DNA of 64,000 nt, taken from positions 1,240,001 to 1,304,000 of the forward strand of contig WHVY01000001.1 of NCBI GenBank assembly GCA_022266195.1. Reading direction: 5' to 3'. The notes under the pieces were generated by a model. It saw nothing but the letters and a program-made list of their open reading frames with translations, did not search any database and had not been told where the DNA came from. Positions 23,464-34,166 of the stretch are shown here, in pieces (position 1 is the stretch's first letter; each line of letters starts with the position of its first letter). A program made the translations under genes and the position numbers. The DNA comes from Tetranychus cinnabarinus. Its lineage: Eukaryota > Arthropoda > Arachnida > Trombidiformes > Tetranychidae.

Positions 23464-24362
23464 AAGCTGAGGCACGATCATGAATGATCGTAAATTTCTT
23501 TTAACCACCCATGCTAAGCGTCTTTTCACGGTATTGTCCACCGCTCAATCCAACACATCTACCAAATCAACTAAATCAAACAACATCAGTTTTTAAAGAA
23601 ACTTTTCTCAACAAAACTGTCCACTAAATTGTCCATCACTTTAGAGTGGCTTTTTTCACACGCATTTTCAAACAATTTTTATATAAGATCATCCACCACC
23701 CAAATCCACCAAATTTTTTACCACTTTGGTGATTAATAGTGGATGTGCTAGATGGTGTAAAAGTGGTCAACAAATAAAAATGAAAATAATTTTCTCAAGA
23801 ATCTGAGTTCTGGGTGGTAGATAATCTTATGAAAATTTGTTTGAAAAAATGGTGGAAAAAGCCACTTTAAAGTGATGGACAATTTTGTTGAGAAAAGTTT
23901 CTTTAAAAAGTGATGTTGTTTGATTTTGTTGATTTTGTTGATTTTGTTGATTTTGTTGATTTGGTAGATGTGTTGGATTGTTTGGTGGACAATATGGTGG
24001 ACAATACGGTGAAAAATCGGTAAAAAAACTGGTGAAAAAAGCCGGTCCCCTCTTTACTCTTCACTCAAATGACAAAGTTTTACATAAAATCCTGGTCCAA
24101 CAATCAACCATCAACCTAAATAACAAAAAGTTTTTCCCCCTCTCTCAATGTTATTGGATACGGATTCTACATTTTTTCCCCCATCCTCTATTTTCATGAT
24201 TTCTCAGAGGTCATGAGGTTCTGAGGTTAGGTTTCCTATTTTTCGTCGTTGTAGTTGAATCAGGGCTTTCAGACTGTGTAATTTTTTTTCTTGGAATCCG
24301 CTCAGTTTGGCCACAATCTTGACGCAAAAATTTGATACTTTGACTTTATATATTGTATAGAT
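23464..24362. mobile_element. about 900-bp insertion containing a foldback element
   Basis: The paralog at about 29085 runs straight from TTATTATTCA to TAAAATA, so this interval is extra here. Within it, 23525-24012 folds back on itself. The left arm begins CACGGTATTGTCCACC and the right arm ends GGTGGACAATACGGTG, with AACTTTTCTCAACAAAA and its complement inside the arms. The right arm contains about five 9-bp GATTTTGTT repeats (23922-23965) and a duplicated GGTGGACAAT motif. No coding capacity is seen. It is probably a MITE or foldback transposon; the exact ends are uncertain. Confidence 0.6.
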
Positions 24363-24705
24363 AAAATACCAAACATTTCGACATGCTAGAAAAATTTCGT
24401 TTTGTGCTACTTCTACTTTTTTTGAATAAACGCTGGTTTTAACAAAATAGCAAAGGTGAAAGAATTAGCCAGTATTTTTGTTCATTTTCATAATCTTTGT
24501 TTATAATTTTTATAAACTGCTGGAATTGTTTTTTTTATGTAAAAACATAGTCAATAGTTCTTGTGATAACAGCATTCGAAGCATGCAATAATTCAATATA
24601 TTATAATGAAATATTTAATAATAATATGCACCACTATTCACTAATGTCCAGTGAATTTACGATAAATGAAGTTCGATTCGGATTAGTTTTCGTTGCTATC
24701 ATTCA
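24363..24705. repeat. duplicated block, paralog of 29088-29440
   Basis: Matches 29088-29440 with moderate divergence, including GAATAAACGCTGGTTTT and AACAGCATTCGAAGCA. No coding region is supported. Confidence 0.6.
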
Positions 24706-25428
24706 AGATTCATGTACATTTGAATATCATTAATACCAAAGAAAATGAAATAGTTAACATGAAAATAAATCTAAAACGAAGATAACAAAGATTGTTGCAT
24801 CTGCATTGTATAAACATATATCATCAAGCCAGTTTAAAAATAAATAACTTAACAACTTAAGAGCAAACATCCTCTGTTTCCGTCATTGAATGCCATTTTA
24901 TTTAAACATTTGTGTCAACGAAAAAGATTTGGATAAAAGGACGTCAGCTTTTTGTGATGAATCATTTTTGGTAAGGTCCTAGGATTGGTAACACTGGCGC
25001 GGCTTCAAAAGACTTTTAAATTTTTATCAAATGGAATTGACTCGCAGTTTCTTGGTGCGTTGAAGTTTTATTGACACTTTTAAATTCACTAATATTAAAT
25101 TATAGTTGATTATGGACAGTCCTAAATAAAAATAGAACAAGAAAACAAGGTGCCAAACCTTACCAAAAATGATTCATCACAAAAAGCTGACGTCCTTTTA
25201 TCCAAATCTTTTTCGTTGACACAAATGTTTAAATAAAATGGCATTCAATGACGGAAACAGAGGATGTTTGCTCTTAAGTTGTTAAGTTATTTATTTTTAA
25301 ACTGGCTTGATGATATATGTTTATACAATGCAGATGCAACAATCTTTGTTATCTTCGTTTTAGATTTATTTTCATGTTAACTATTTCATTTTCTTTGGTA
25401 TTAATGATATTCAAATGTACATGAATCT
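24706..25428. repeat. large perfect inverted repeat (272-bp arms, 179-bp spacer)
   Basis: The left arm 24706-24977 starts AGATTCATGTACATTTG and its reverse complement forms the right arm 25157-25428. By eye the arms match without a mismatch and have equal length. The spacer 24978-25156 is unrelated. The left arm is continuous with the duplicated block and has a paralog near 29430-29660, whereas the inverted right arm has no counterpart there. The right arm is therefore a local inverted duplication. A transcript across it would form a long hairpin. Confidence 0.85.
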
Positions 25429-25450
25429 AACCATCTAACATATTGAATGA

Positions 25451-25475
25451 CCTAACCTAACCTAACCTAACCTTA
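25451..25475. repeat. interstitial telomeric repeat (CCTAA)4
   Basis: Four perfect CCTAA units at 25451-25470 followed by CCTTA. This is the complement of TTAGG, the common arthropod telomere unit. It sits 22 bp right of the inverted-repeat arm and is absent from the paralogous copy near 29670. Confidence 0.75.
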
Positions 25476-25484
25476 CCATCTTTT

Positions 25485-26415
25485 TCTCACTTTTGTATGA
25501 TATGAATTTTAGGTTTTCAGAATTGAATACTTATTATATTAATTATATGAATTTTTTTGAGGGCTTGTAGAGCAATCAGGTCAGATAAGTTCCTGAGAAA
25601 ATAAAGCTTGAAGCTCAATGCTGAGACGAGGAGACTTTAATAAAATGGACCGTGTTTAATTTGGTCACTTCGGTTTCTCTTTGCACACTAATTGTGAATG
25701 ATGAGTGCATAATCAGACTCGCTCACATTATCATTTTGGATTTGGATTTTGCGTGAGGGAAAGATCGAACAAGCTGTGAGAAGATTGTGCGATGAAGGGA
25801 TGTACCAGTCAGCAGCGCCAAAATTTCCTGATGAAATTTCGATGGCTTTATGTTTTTGGTTCACAACCAGTTTGAGTTTACTAGGTTCAACTCGCAATTT
25901 AAAATCTTGAAACCGTTGATCTCCGAGGAATGAATGTGAGAGTTAAACGTGAAAATGTGAAATTCTGCTCTTTAACGAGTCAAAATCATTCAAGGCAACC
26001 AAGATTATCAAATCTACACTAATGACAATAAGAAAACTATGCACAACTGTATCAAGAAAAATTGGTTTCTTAACTCAAAAAGGTAACGAAAATTAAAATT
26101 TTGGGGACGTCACTTTGTTATGATTCAATTACTCGTTCAGTTTCTTATAAACAGTGGAAAAAATATGAGAAAACAAAAAAGATTCGTCCACAACAGGCCG
26201 AAGTGTTACAAATCAATCTACATTTGCACTCTCACTAGCAGCACATTAGCACATTAGCAGCACCTGATTTTCATTGAATATTAAAATTCAACATAACAGA
26301 AATATTGCGTAGTGCGAGTTTCTTTAAAAATTGTCCACATCTAGGTGTATTGTCTAGGTATGATCCGGTTCAGAATCAACATGCCACATCCATATGATAA
26401 CCAAAGGATAGTACA
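25485..26415. repeat. duplicated block, paralog of 29690-30612
   Basis: Matches the right copy with substitutions and small indels up to CACATCCATATGATA. An open frame on the minus strand (25897-25688) shares ADWY with a frame at 30102-29719, but the frames are not conserved along their length, so no gene is called. Confidence 0.65.
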
Positions 26416-27104
26416 AATAAAGTGTATAAAGGAGTATGTGTAAAAATTCTGACTTTCGAGTTAAGAGTTGGAACTTTGTAGGCCCATAAAAACTGAGTCC
26501 ATTAGTGGCATTAAAAATTTTCTCCGATCATCAGTTTTTGAGAAAATCGAGGTCAAAGTGCAAACTTCGATCGCCTTTTTTTCAATGATGGGACAAGATT
26601 TTTTCATGAAACTTATTTTTCTGAGGTAACTTTTGATGGCTAAACAGAAAATGCAACTATTTCGCGAAATAATTCTCTGTTTCTGTGCAACAGATCACTT
26701 CGATTTTTAGTTAAACCTCCGCCACCTCCGAGATCGGAAACTTGTTATTTGTCGATAAAAACTTGTTTCAAGAAATCCAAATAACCTTTCCAGCTTGTTT
26801 CGTTTTATAAGCGTGAAAAACTTCTATCACTGTTATTGCTACCCAAACCTTCAATTTAATCGGGTGTAGATTAGTTTCTCGAAAATTTTCGCGTATGAAT
26901 TCATCTTAAATCATAAGTATGCACAATGCGAAGTTTGATGTCCACTGTGAATACGTTGATGCCTTTAGCAGCTTATGCTTGTCAACACAAATAAGCTCAA
27001 TAATAAAATAAGAGAACTTTTGCCATATGCCAAAAACATGGTTTTGCAGTATCCTCTTTCATAAAATACATTCATGTAAATAAATTTTTAATTTGTTGAG
27101 GTTC
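26416..27104. other. unique sequence between the two duplicated blocks
   Basis: No gene, splice-flanked exon or repeat was recognised in this interval. Confidence 0.35.
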
Positions 27105-27390
27105 AATTATTCTTGGAAAATACCAAATAAAAGTTAATATCTTACAGATACCCAAAGTGAATTGGTAAGCCTAAATTCTCAGTCAAGTTTAGATATTACA
27201 ATATTTTTTAGTTGCAATTAAATGGAATTGTTTCGGCTCTGCGGGAACTGAATTTCTCATATCATAAGTTAGATTTAATAATTTTTCAACGCATTCTTCC
27301 TTCGTCCATATAGCTGAACATTTATTGAGTTCTGGCAGTCGTTATGTGATAGCAATTCATGAAACTGCTTGAATAATGACGTTCTGCTAA
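27105..27390. repeat. duplicated block, right copy (paralog of 20815-21110)
   Basis: Aligns with the sequence left of peptide copy A and leads into the MITE insertion at 27391. Confidence 0.7.
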
Positions 27391-27781
27391 CAAGGGGGGT
27401 ACCCGAGGTCATCCGAACCGATTTCAATAATTAGTGTGTCATTGAACTCGTCTTATTAATAAACGATGTAGTTCGTATTCTTTTGAGTAGTAAATGGACA
27501 GAAGGGCCGAAAAGCGCCATTTATTGTCTATCGCTATGCATAGATCAATGTGAAAGCAATAATATGAACCCATTGCGATGAGCATTTTTGTTTCACTCAT
27601 TTTGTTTTGCATGCTCTTTACCATACTTTACATGTAAAAAATTGAATTTTGATTCTGTTTTTCTCGTTCATCTTTAATTTGCTACCCGGGAGATTTCGAG
27701 ACAGTTAAACACTCATAAAACTTAATTGATTTCTGATAAAAGTATTAACTTTTATTCGGATGACCTCGGGTACTTCCCTCG
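27391..27781. mobile_element. PIF/Harbinger-like MITE, 391 bp, TAA target duplication
   Basis: Terminal inverted repeats of about 27 bp: the 19-bp core TTCGGATGACCTCGGGTAC at 27755-27773 is perfectly inverted at 27399-27417, with a GRAGGG-like outer end on each side. The element is flanked by TAA at 27388-27390 and 27782-27784. The locus beside copy A (GCTAAGTAAAG) looks like the empty site. A 3-bp TWA duplication is the PIF/Harbinger signature. The interior has no transposase, so it is non-autonomous. Confidence 0.7.
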
Positions 27782-27968
27782 TAAGTAAAAAGGAAAAGAC
27801 ACAAATGGCATTTATAATTTATTTTAGTATTTCTTTATTCATTTTATCTAAGATGGCATAAATTCATTAACAGAAATTCTTGTTTCAACATTTTGCAAGT
27901 AACAGTGAAAAACGACTTGTTTTTGTTTTAGCAAATGCCCAAGTCACACCATCACAATGATTTTTCTC

Positions 27969-28241
27969 TCAACCGTTTGCAAGACATTTACCAGTTCGCT
28001 TGATACAAAAGGATCCTTCTGGACATGTTTTTCCGTTTGCACATGAGCCACGGGTGCGTTGTGACGATGATGGACAAATCTATAGGATGGAATTGAAAAT
28101 TTATTAAAACTTATAGCACGATTAGCTAGCCGGTAAAATTTTATTTTTCTAGGTTTCAAAATACATTGCTTGCTAGCAATATATAATAATACTCACCAGA
28201 ATGGCCAAGAAGAACAAAACGAAATACATTGAAAATTTCAT
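27969..28241 (-). CDS. small secreted cysteine-rich peptide, copy D
   Basis: Exon 1 at 28241-28197 and exon 2 at 28079-27969; protein identical to copies B and C (51 residues). TATA box at 28316-28324, AATAAA (minus) at 27834-27839. It lies 5.4 kb from copy C, next to the only complete copy of the MITE whose end is also found at B and C. The roughly 640-bp gene unit matches C almost perfectly, whereas the sequence beyond about 28385 is clearly diverged from the matching flank of C. That contrast suggests gene conversion or a recent exchange limited to the gene unit. Confidence 0.65.
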
Positions 28242-28315
28242 GGTGATATTGTATACGAGATGATCACTGTAAGTTGACTCGAGTAAGGATTGATAACCAA
28301 ATGATTTGGAAGAAG

Positions 28316-28324
28316 CTTTATATA
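28316..28324 (-). promoter_or_regulatory. TATA box of peptide copy D
   Basis: TATATAAAG on the minus strand, 75 bp upstream of the ATG at 28241. Confidence 0.55.
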
Positions 28325-28384
28325 CCTGAATTTGGTTTGATCAGCAAATGAAAATAATTTTATAAGTGACAATTATTATTTACA

Positions 28385-30612
28385 AAGCTGTGCATAACAT
28401 TATCCTTACAATTATTTAAACATAGAATTTTCAATTTTCGTGTGAGTTGAACTGGTCACATTCAAAAATATTGAATAAGTCGTCTAAGACGAGAAAAGTC
28501 TGATTGCGATCAATCTTTTAAAAATGCAAGTACCTGATAAAGATACAACAGCTAAAAATTTATTGAAATAACACTAAAAGCGATAGATTTTCGATGATTG
28601 CGTTTTTTACTCAATTATTTGAGTTTATAGTCGCCCTTGAAACACCAAAAGATCGGTCCCTGATCAATCTTTGAGTCGATCTTTTGAATTTCGAGAATCG
28701 AGATCCAAAATTCGTCCATCATCTATCTCTACTTGTCAGTTTTCTCAATTGAATCGAACTATTTGTTAATATACAAAAAATCCCGTTTTTATGATTCATT
28801 ATTTGCTGTGTCTGAGCTATCGATTTACAAGCCATACAAAGCGGTACCCGTTTGTGAATCACTTGTTTTAAGATAGTAATAGTGACAAAAGTCAATATTG
28901 TATTAATCATATGGAGTATGCGGACCAAAGAAAATAATTAAGCATCATCAAATTTTCAACTCTTGAAGTTTGGAAATCAGTTATTCAAATTCTGCGCCTT
29001 GAACATTAGACTGACAATTTTAGGTACTCGACTGTAATGAGCATTGTTTCCAGATGATGTGCCTCTGCATCAGCAAGTTTATTATTCATAAAATATCAAT
29101 CATTTGAGCATGCTGGAAAGATTTTCGAATTTGTTTGGGGCTACTTCTACTTTTTTGAATAAACGCTGGTTTTTAAAAAATTGGCAATAGTGAAAGAATC
29201 TGCACGTATTTTTGTTCAATTTTTATAACCTTAATAAACTGCTAGAATTGTTTTTTTCATGTAAAACATAATCAATAGTTCTTGTGAAAACAGCATTCGA
29301 AGCAGGTAATGATTCAATAGATTATAAAGAAATATTTAATAATAATATGCGGCACAATTCACTTATTTAATTTCAAGTGAATTTGCTATGAATGAAGTTT
29401 AGTTCGGATTAGCTTTCGTTTCTATTATTCAAGGTTCATGTACATTTGAATATTATTAATACAACAGATAGTACAATCTAAAACGCAGATAACAAAGATT
29501 GTTGCATCTGCATTGTATAAACATATATCATCAAGCCAGTTTAAAATAAATAACTTAACAACTTAAGAGCAAACATCCTCTGTTTCCGTCATTGAATGCC
29601 ATTTTATTTAAACACTTGTGTCAACGAAAAAAGTTTAGAGTCAACGACATCAGCTTTTTTGTGATGATAAAACTAATGAGTAATTTTTTTCACTTTTTAT
29701 GATATAAATTTTAGGTTTTCAGAATTTAATACTTATTATATTAATTATAACAATTTTTATGAGGGCTCGTAGAGCGATCAGGTCAGATGAAAAGGTCTTA
29801 AGAAAAAAAAACTTGAAGCGTAATACTAAGCAGAGGAGACTTTGATAATGAAATTGACCGTGTTTAATTTTGTCACTTTGGTTTCTCTTTGCACAACAAT
29901 TGTGAATGATGGAGTCATATTTTGACTTGTTCACATTATAATTTTGGATTTGGATTTTGAGTAAGGAAAAGATGGAGCAAGAAGCTTCGAGAAGAAGAGA
30001 GATGAGTGAGATGTGAGATGTGAGATGAAGGGATGTACCGTACCAGTCAGCAGGGCCAAAATTTTTTGAGAAATTTTTGATGGCTCCAAGTTTTTTGTTC
30101 ACAACCAGTTAGAGTTTACTAGGTTTAACTTGCAATTTAAAATCCTGAAACCGTTTATCTCCGAGGAATGAATGTGAGAGTTAAATGTGTCAATGTGAAA
30201 TTCTGCTCTTTAACAAGTCAAAATCATTCAAGGCTATCAAATCTACACTAATTAAAATAAGAAAAACTATGCACAACTGTATCAAGAAAAATTAAGTTAA
30301 CGCAAAAAGGTAAAATTTAAAATTTTGGAGACCCTACTTTGTTTTGATTCAATTTCGTATAAACAGTTGAAAAATATGAGAAAACAGAAAAGGATTCTAC
30401 CACTACAAGCTGAAGTATTACAAATCAATCTACCTTTGCACCCTCACTTTCATGTTAGCAGCACCTGATTTTCATTGAATATTAAAATTCAACATAACAG
30501 AAATATTGAGTAATGCGAGTTTCTTTAAAAATTGTCCACATCTAGGTGTATTGTCTAGGTATGATCCGGTCCAGGATTAACATGCCACATCCATATGATA
30601 GCCAAAGGATAA
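28385..30612. repeat. right copy of segmental duplication, no gene
   Basis: Successive segments match 23040-23463, 24363-24977 and 25485-26415. It lacks the 900-bp foldback insertion, the inverted right arm and the telomeric repeats of the left copy, and has its own extra sequence at about 28650-29030. No coding exon was recognised. Confidence 0.65.
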
Positions 30613-30929
30613 CATAATTTTTTGGATAATGTATTTAATAAATCATTCCAATGTGATCATCGTTATAATAAACATTATCTTTTCATTACTCGTTAAGCAA
30701 TTGAATCGGTTCAATTTTTTACTCTTTATCAGTAAGTTATTTCAATTCAACTACTCTTCTGACGTGACTAAACTGTATCATTATAATCATCAGCATCGTC
30801 ATTCCTTTTTATCGTGTAACTTCAAGTAACAAAATTAGCTATAACTATATTTCACCTCATCATGATGCTGATTAAGAGAATAAGCTCAAGTTACGAAATA
30901 AAACAAAAATAAATTGTGAACAGAGTTGA

Positions 30930-31334
30930 ATGATTAAATCTCATTTTATCTTTTCTCATAGCGTTTCGAATTTATCAGTAAAACTCATCTCGAAACAATT
31001 TTTTCCTCCCAATTCTGATTTCTACAGAGAACATGATCAACATCAATTTAAGGCTAAATTTTGGTTCGATCTCTTACTTGTTCTCTCAATGATTAATATA
31101 CAGAATTTGATTGACGAAGAAAAGAAGAAAAAATATCAAGAAAAGGGGCGAAAACTCCTTGAAAAAGCTTTACAGTTCTATCACAACTCAATCAATTCAA
31201 GATTGCAACTGTATAGATCTATCAACCAGGGAGTGAAACTATTATCATTTACTTGGTACGATTCATTTGCCGACACATTTTCAACTCTTTTACTCTTCTC
31301 CTTCTTCTGGTCAATAATCTTGAAATTTCAGTAA
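30930..31334 (+). CDS. unrecognised open frame, 134 codons
   Basis: An ATG-started single-exon frame with a Lys/Glu-rich middle (DEEKKKKYQEKGRKLLEKAL) and two hydrophobic stretches, one near residue 55 and one at the C-terminus. It has no motif I recognise and no repeat copy elsewhere in the window. It may be chance, or one exon of a gene whose other parts are not visible. Confidence 0.2.
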   Translation: MIKSHFIFSHSVSNLSVKLISKQFFPPNSDFYREHDQHQFKAKFWFDLLLVLSMINIQNLIDEEKKKKYQEKGRKLLEKALQFYHNSINSRLQLYRSINQGVKLLSFTWYDSFADTFSTLLLFSFFWSIILKFQ

Positions 31335-31984
31335 AACTTATGAGTATTCAACTTTTTTGTTTCCACGAGAATACAATTAATCACTAGCTGGTCATTTAAC
31401 AAATGAACGTTTTACTTATAATTATCATGTTATCGAAGGCTGGGAGGGAAAGTGCCTTGATATTGCAAGGTTTTTACTTTGAACTTGATTGGAAAATGTT
31501 TTCATGCTTTATACTTGAGTAGCAAAAAGAGGACGATTACAATAAAAAAATTATCTTCTAATGTTGATTATTTTTCATGATAAGTTTCTCTCCTCTTCAG
31601 CTCATTAATCTTAGTTTCATTTTTTACCTACACTTTTTTACTAGAAACAGATTTAGTGATTAATGGCTGCTCCAAGTTGGGATCAAGGTAAACTGTTTGA
31701 TCTTTGCTATTAGCACACTCTCACTGATTTACATGTTAGGTTGGGTATTGCTCTGAGTTTTTGCAAAGTTGTTATCACCATTACAATGATTAGTTCAATA
31801 ATCAAGTTCAACTTGGGTTGCACTTGACTAGCCCAAATATTGATGATAAAACTGTTAAACATCTCAATCAGTAAAAGTTTATTTAGGAATGAAAAGAGTT
31901 CAATACTCTTTAATTTTTTTGCATTCTCGGTAAATGGATAGCATATCTGAACTCAGCTTCAAAATTTAGTTCATGAAAATTGGT
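31335..31984. other. intergenic, nothing firm
   Basis: AT-rich sequence. A possible tiny 5' exon near 31663 is discussed among the rejected items. No other feature was seen. Confidence 0.35.
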
Positions 31985-32815
31985 TCTGCCACGAAAATTT
32001 AGCTAGGCCGTTGTCCCTACTCTTTTTGTCCTCGTCCTTATCAAATTTTTACAAATTTCGAAAGTGTGTATCACTTTGGATGCATCTTGGATTCTTCATT
32101 GTAACAGTATACATCAAGTTTGTGAAAATTGGCAGAAAAGTTTGTCATCTCATTGACTATGGATATCATTTTGTTTAGTGTTTATTCTATTTTCTGTTTT
32201 GATCTGAATAGAATTCTCAACTTTTCTCAAGCTTTAACCCTGATTCAAATGCAGCATTGATTTTTCTCATCGCCTAAACTTGCAACAATTGAATATCATA
32301 GCATTGGTTATTATTAGCAGAGTTCAACAAGCCAATCCTTGTTGAATAGTAAAAAATATTCTTTATTGTCTAGCCAACCAAGTTGTTTTCACTATTAACA
32401 TAACATATGTACAGAGTTTGAGGTGTTATTTTTAGTCTTTAGACGGTGTTCAAGAAAAGTGCGTTCACCCAGAAAAGGTCAAGTAGACTTGAGGAAACAT
32501 ATGATCCCTGGTATTCATCATAAGAATTCCGGTTGCTGAGACTACATAAGCTGGCCTACATAGCTCAGCTGGATATTCACTGATCTAGTTTCGAAGTTCT
32601 GAGTATAGCAGGAAAAGTTATTCAATGCAAGTGCTAGTGTCAAAATCTATTGGTACGGTTGCATTACCTGTTTTTGAATGCATTACTGATTCATCAACTG
32701 TTTTCAACTCTAAAGATTTTTATTTTGCAGCGGAGAACTGTAACAACCGAAGGAATTATTGGGGGAAAAGTTCGTTAGCAAGAACAAGGTTAAGGATGCG
32801 GACAAAAACGGCCTA
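31985..32815. repeat. interspersed repeat with inverted CTAGGCCGT ends
   Basis: GCTAGGCCGTTGTCCCTACT at about 32003 is followed by TTTTTGTCCTCGTCCTT. A related inverted version (AAGGATGCGGACAAAAACGG then CCTAG) ends near 32815. A third, direct relative lies at 38203-38242, directly beside the copia 3' LTR. This looks like an interspersed repeat with inverted ends; its exact borders and class are unresolved. Confidence 0.45.
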
Positions 32816-33061
32816 GATTTTGATTTCTTTCAAACTGATTTTTTCATACGCACAATAGCATGCGAAACAAGATGGTGTAAACCATTTTTCAAAACTCAAA
32901 GCCGTTTTCGAGAAAATGGCCTTAAAAATTGTTTGATATAAAAAAAACTTTTTCAGATTAATCTCATCATGCTGATTATGAATATGCAATCGGATTTTGC
33001 ATAACTTGAGTGATTGCTGAAATAATTCGAAAAAAGTGCTTAAAATGCATACAACAGTACA

Positions 33062-33527
33062 AAGTTGGCCTGAAAGATTATGCTATAGTTCTGGAAGACA
33101 AACCAAACCTAAATTTTCATACTTTTCAATAGATGAGCTTCAATTTGACATGTTACTCGATCATGTAAACAGGTGCAAAACTAGGTATTTCTTTCAAACT
33201 CATTATTTCACAACGGAAGTTGGCCTGAAAGATCAAGATCACATTTTGGAAGACAAACCAAACCTGAATTTTCATACTTTTCAATAGATGAGTTTCAATT
33301 TAACATGTTGCTCGATCATGTAAACAGGCGCAAAACTAGGTATTTCTTTCAAACTCATTATTTCACAACGGAAGTTGGCCTGAAAGATCAAGATCACATT
33401 TTGGAAGACAAACCAAACCTGAATTTTCATACTTTTCAATAGATGAGTTTCAATTTAACATGTTGCTCGATCATGTAAACAGGCGCAAAACTAGGTATTT
33501 CTTTCAAACTCATTATTTCACAACGGA
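33062..33527. repeat. tandem repeat, 3 units of 155 bp
   Basis: The word GTTGGCCTGAAAGAT recurs at 33064, 33219 and 33374, giving a 155-bp period. Units 2 and 3 look almost identical and unit 1 differs at several sites. Open frames through it simply follow the repeat, so no protein is inferred. Confidence 0.8.
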
Positions 33528-33974
33528 AATCAATCCATAAGCGCAAAAGAAGTAGTATAACACACTGCGTGGAGTCAAACATAATTAAACATAGATAGTC
33601 AACCAGATTTTTTCATTCCTCATCATAAAAGCTTTCTGTCGATCAGCACAAAATTTATGGCAAAAATACGTAAAGATATAATAAAGTTGTATTCTTAACT
33701 TGTTTCCTCAACGCTCCTGATAATTAATCTTGTGCACGCTGGTTTCGATTCAGATCAGATTTTCGGACTTCGATATGCGAAATTTTTTCTACAAAAACAG
33801 CGACCAATATTTATTCTATTCAACAATTTCAGAGTTTCAGCTTACTATCAACTATCCTTCAGATCTGTTTTGACGATTTTTTGCAATTGCGATTTTAATT
33901 TTACCATCAGAAAGCGTTTATGATCATGAAAAAAGAAGTTTGTGTTTGACTGAAAAATGGTTCTCCTTTGAAAA
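33528..33974. other. left flank of the copia insertion, no gene seen
   Basis: The final part (ATGGTTCTCCTTTGAAAA) resembles sequence near 31979-31995 and ends in GAAAA, the copia target site. Nothing else was recognised. Confidence 0.4.
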
Positions 33975-34166
33975 TGTTGAAGTTAACAGTTAACAATGAA
34001 CAGTATTGTTGTCCATTCACAATTAGAGCAATTAATACATTTATCTATCCTTTACGATTATCCTTGATTTTACTTGATTTCATTATTACATTATTAAAGT
34101 TAGTCTTGATTACTCCGTTCAAGTGTTCATAATTAAACTAATACAGTCTAAACGAAATATTTAACA
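33975..34166 (+). repeat. copia 5' LTR
   Basis: 192 bp, TG...CA borders. It differs from the 3' LTR at about three bases, near positions 100 and 155. Confidence 0.93.

Noticed and set aside
27439..27624. Minus-strand frame of 61 codons inside the MITE
   Set aside because: It covers part of a non-autonomous element only 391 bp long and has no transposase motif.
25688..30102. Minus-strand frames at 25897-25688 and 30102-29719 sharing an ADWY word
   Set aside because: They lie in paralogous blocks, so similarity is expected from DNA identity. Indels shift the frames relative to each other and no motif or splice support is present.
31663..31688. Possible tiny 5' exon reading MAAPSWDQ between an AG at 31645-31646 and a GTAAAC donor
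   Set aside because: Eight codons with no downstream partner in a matching phase that I could find; too little evidence for a gene start.
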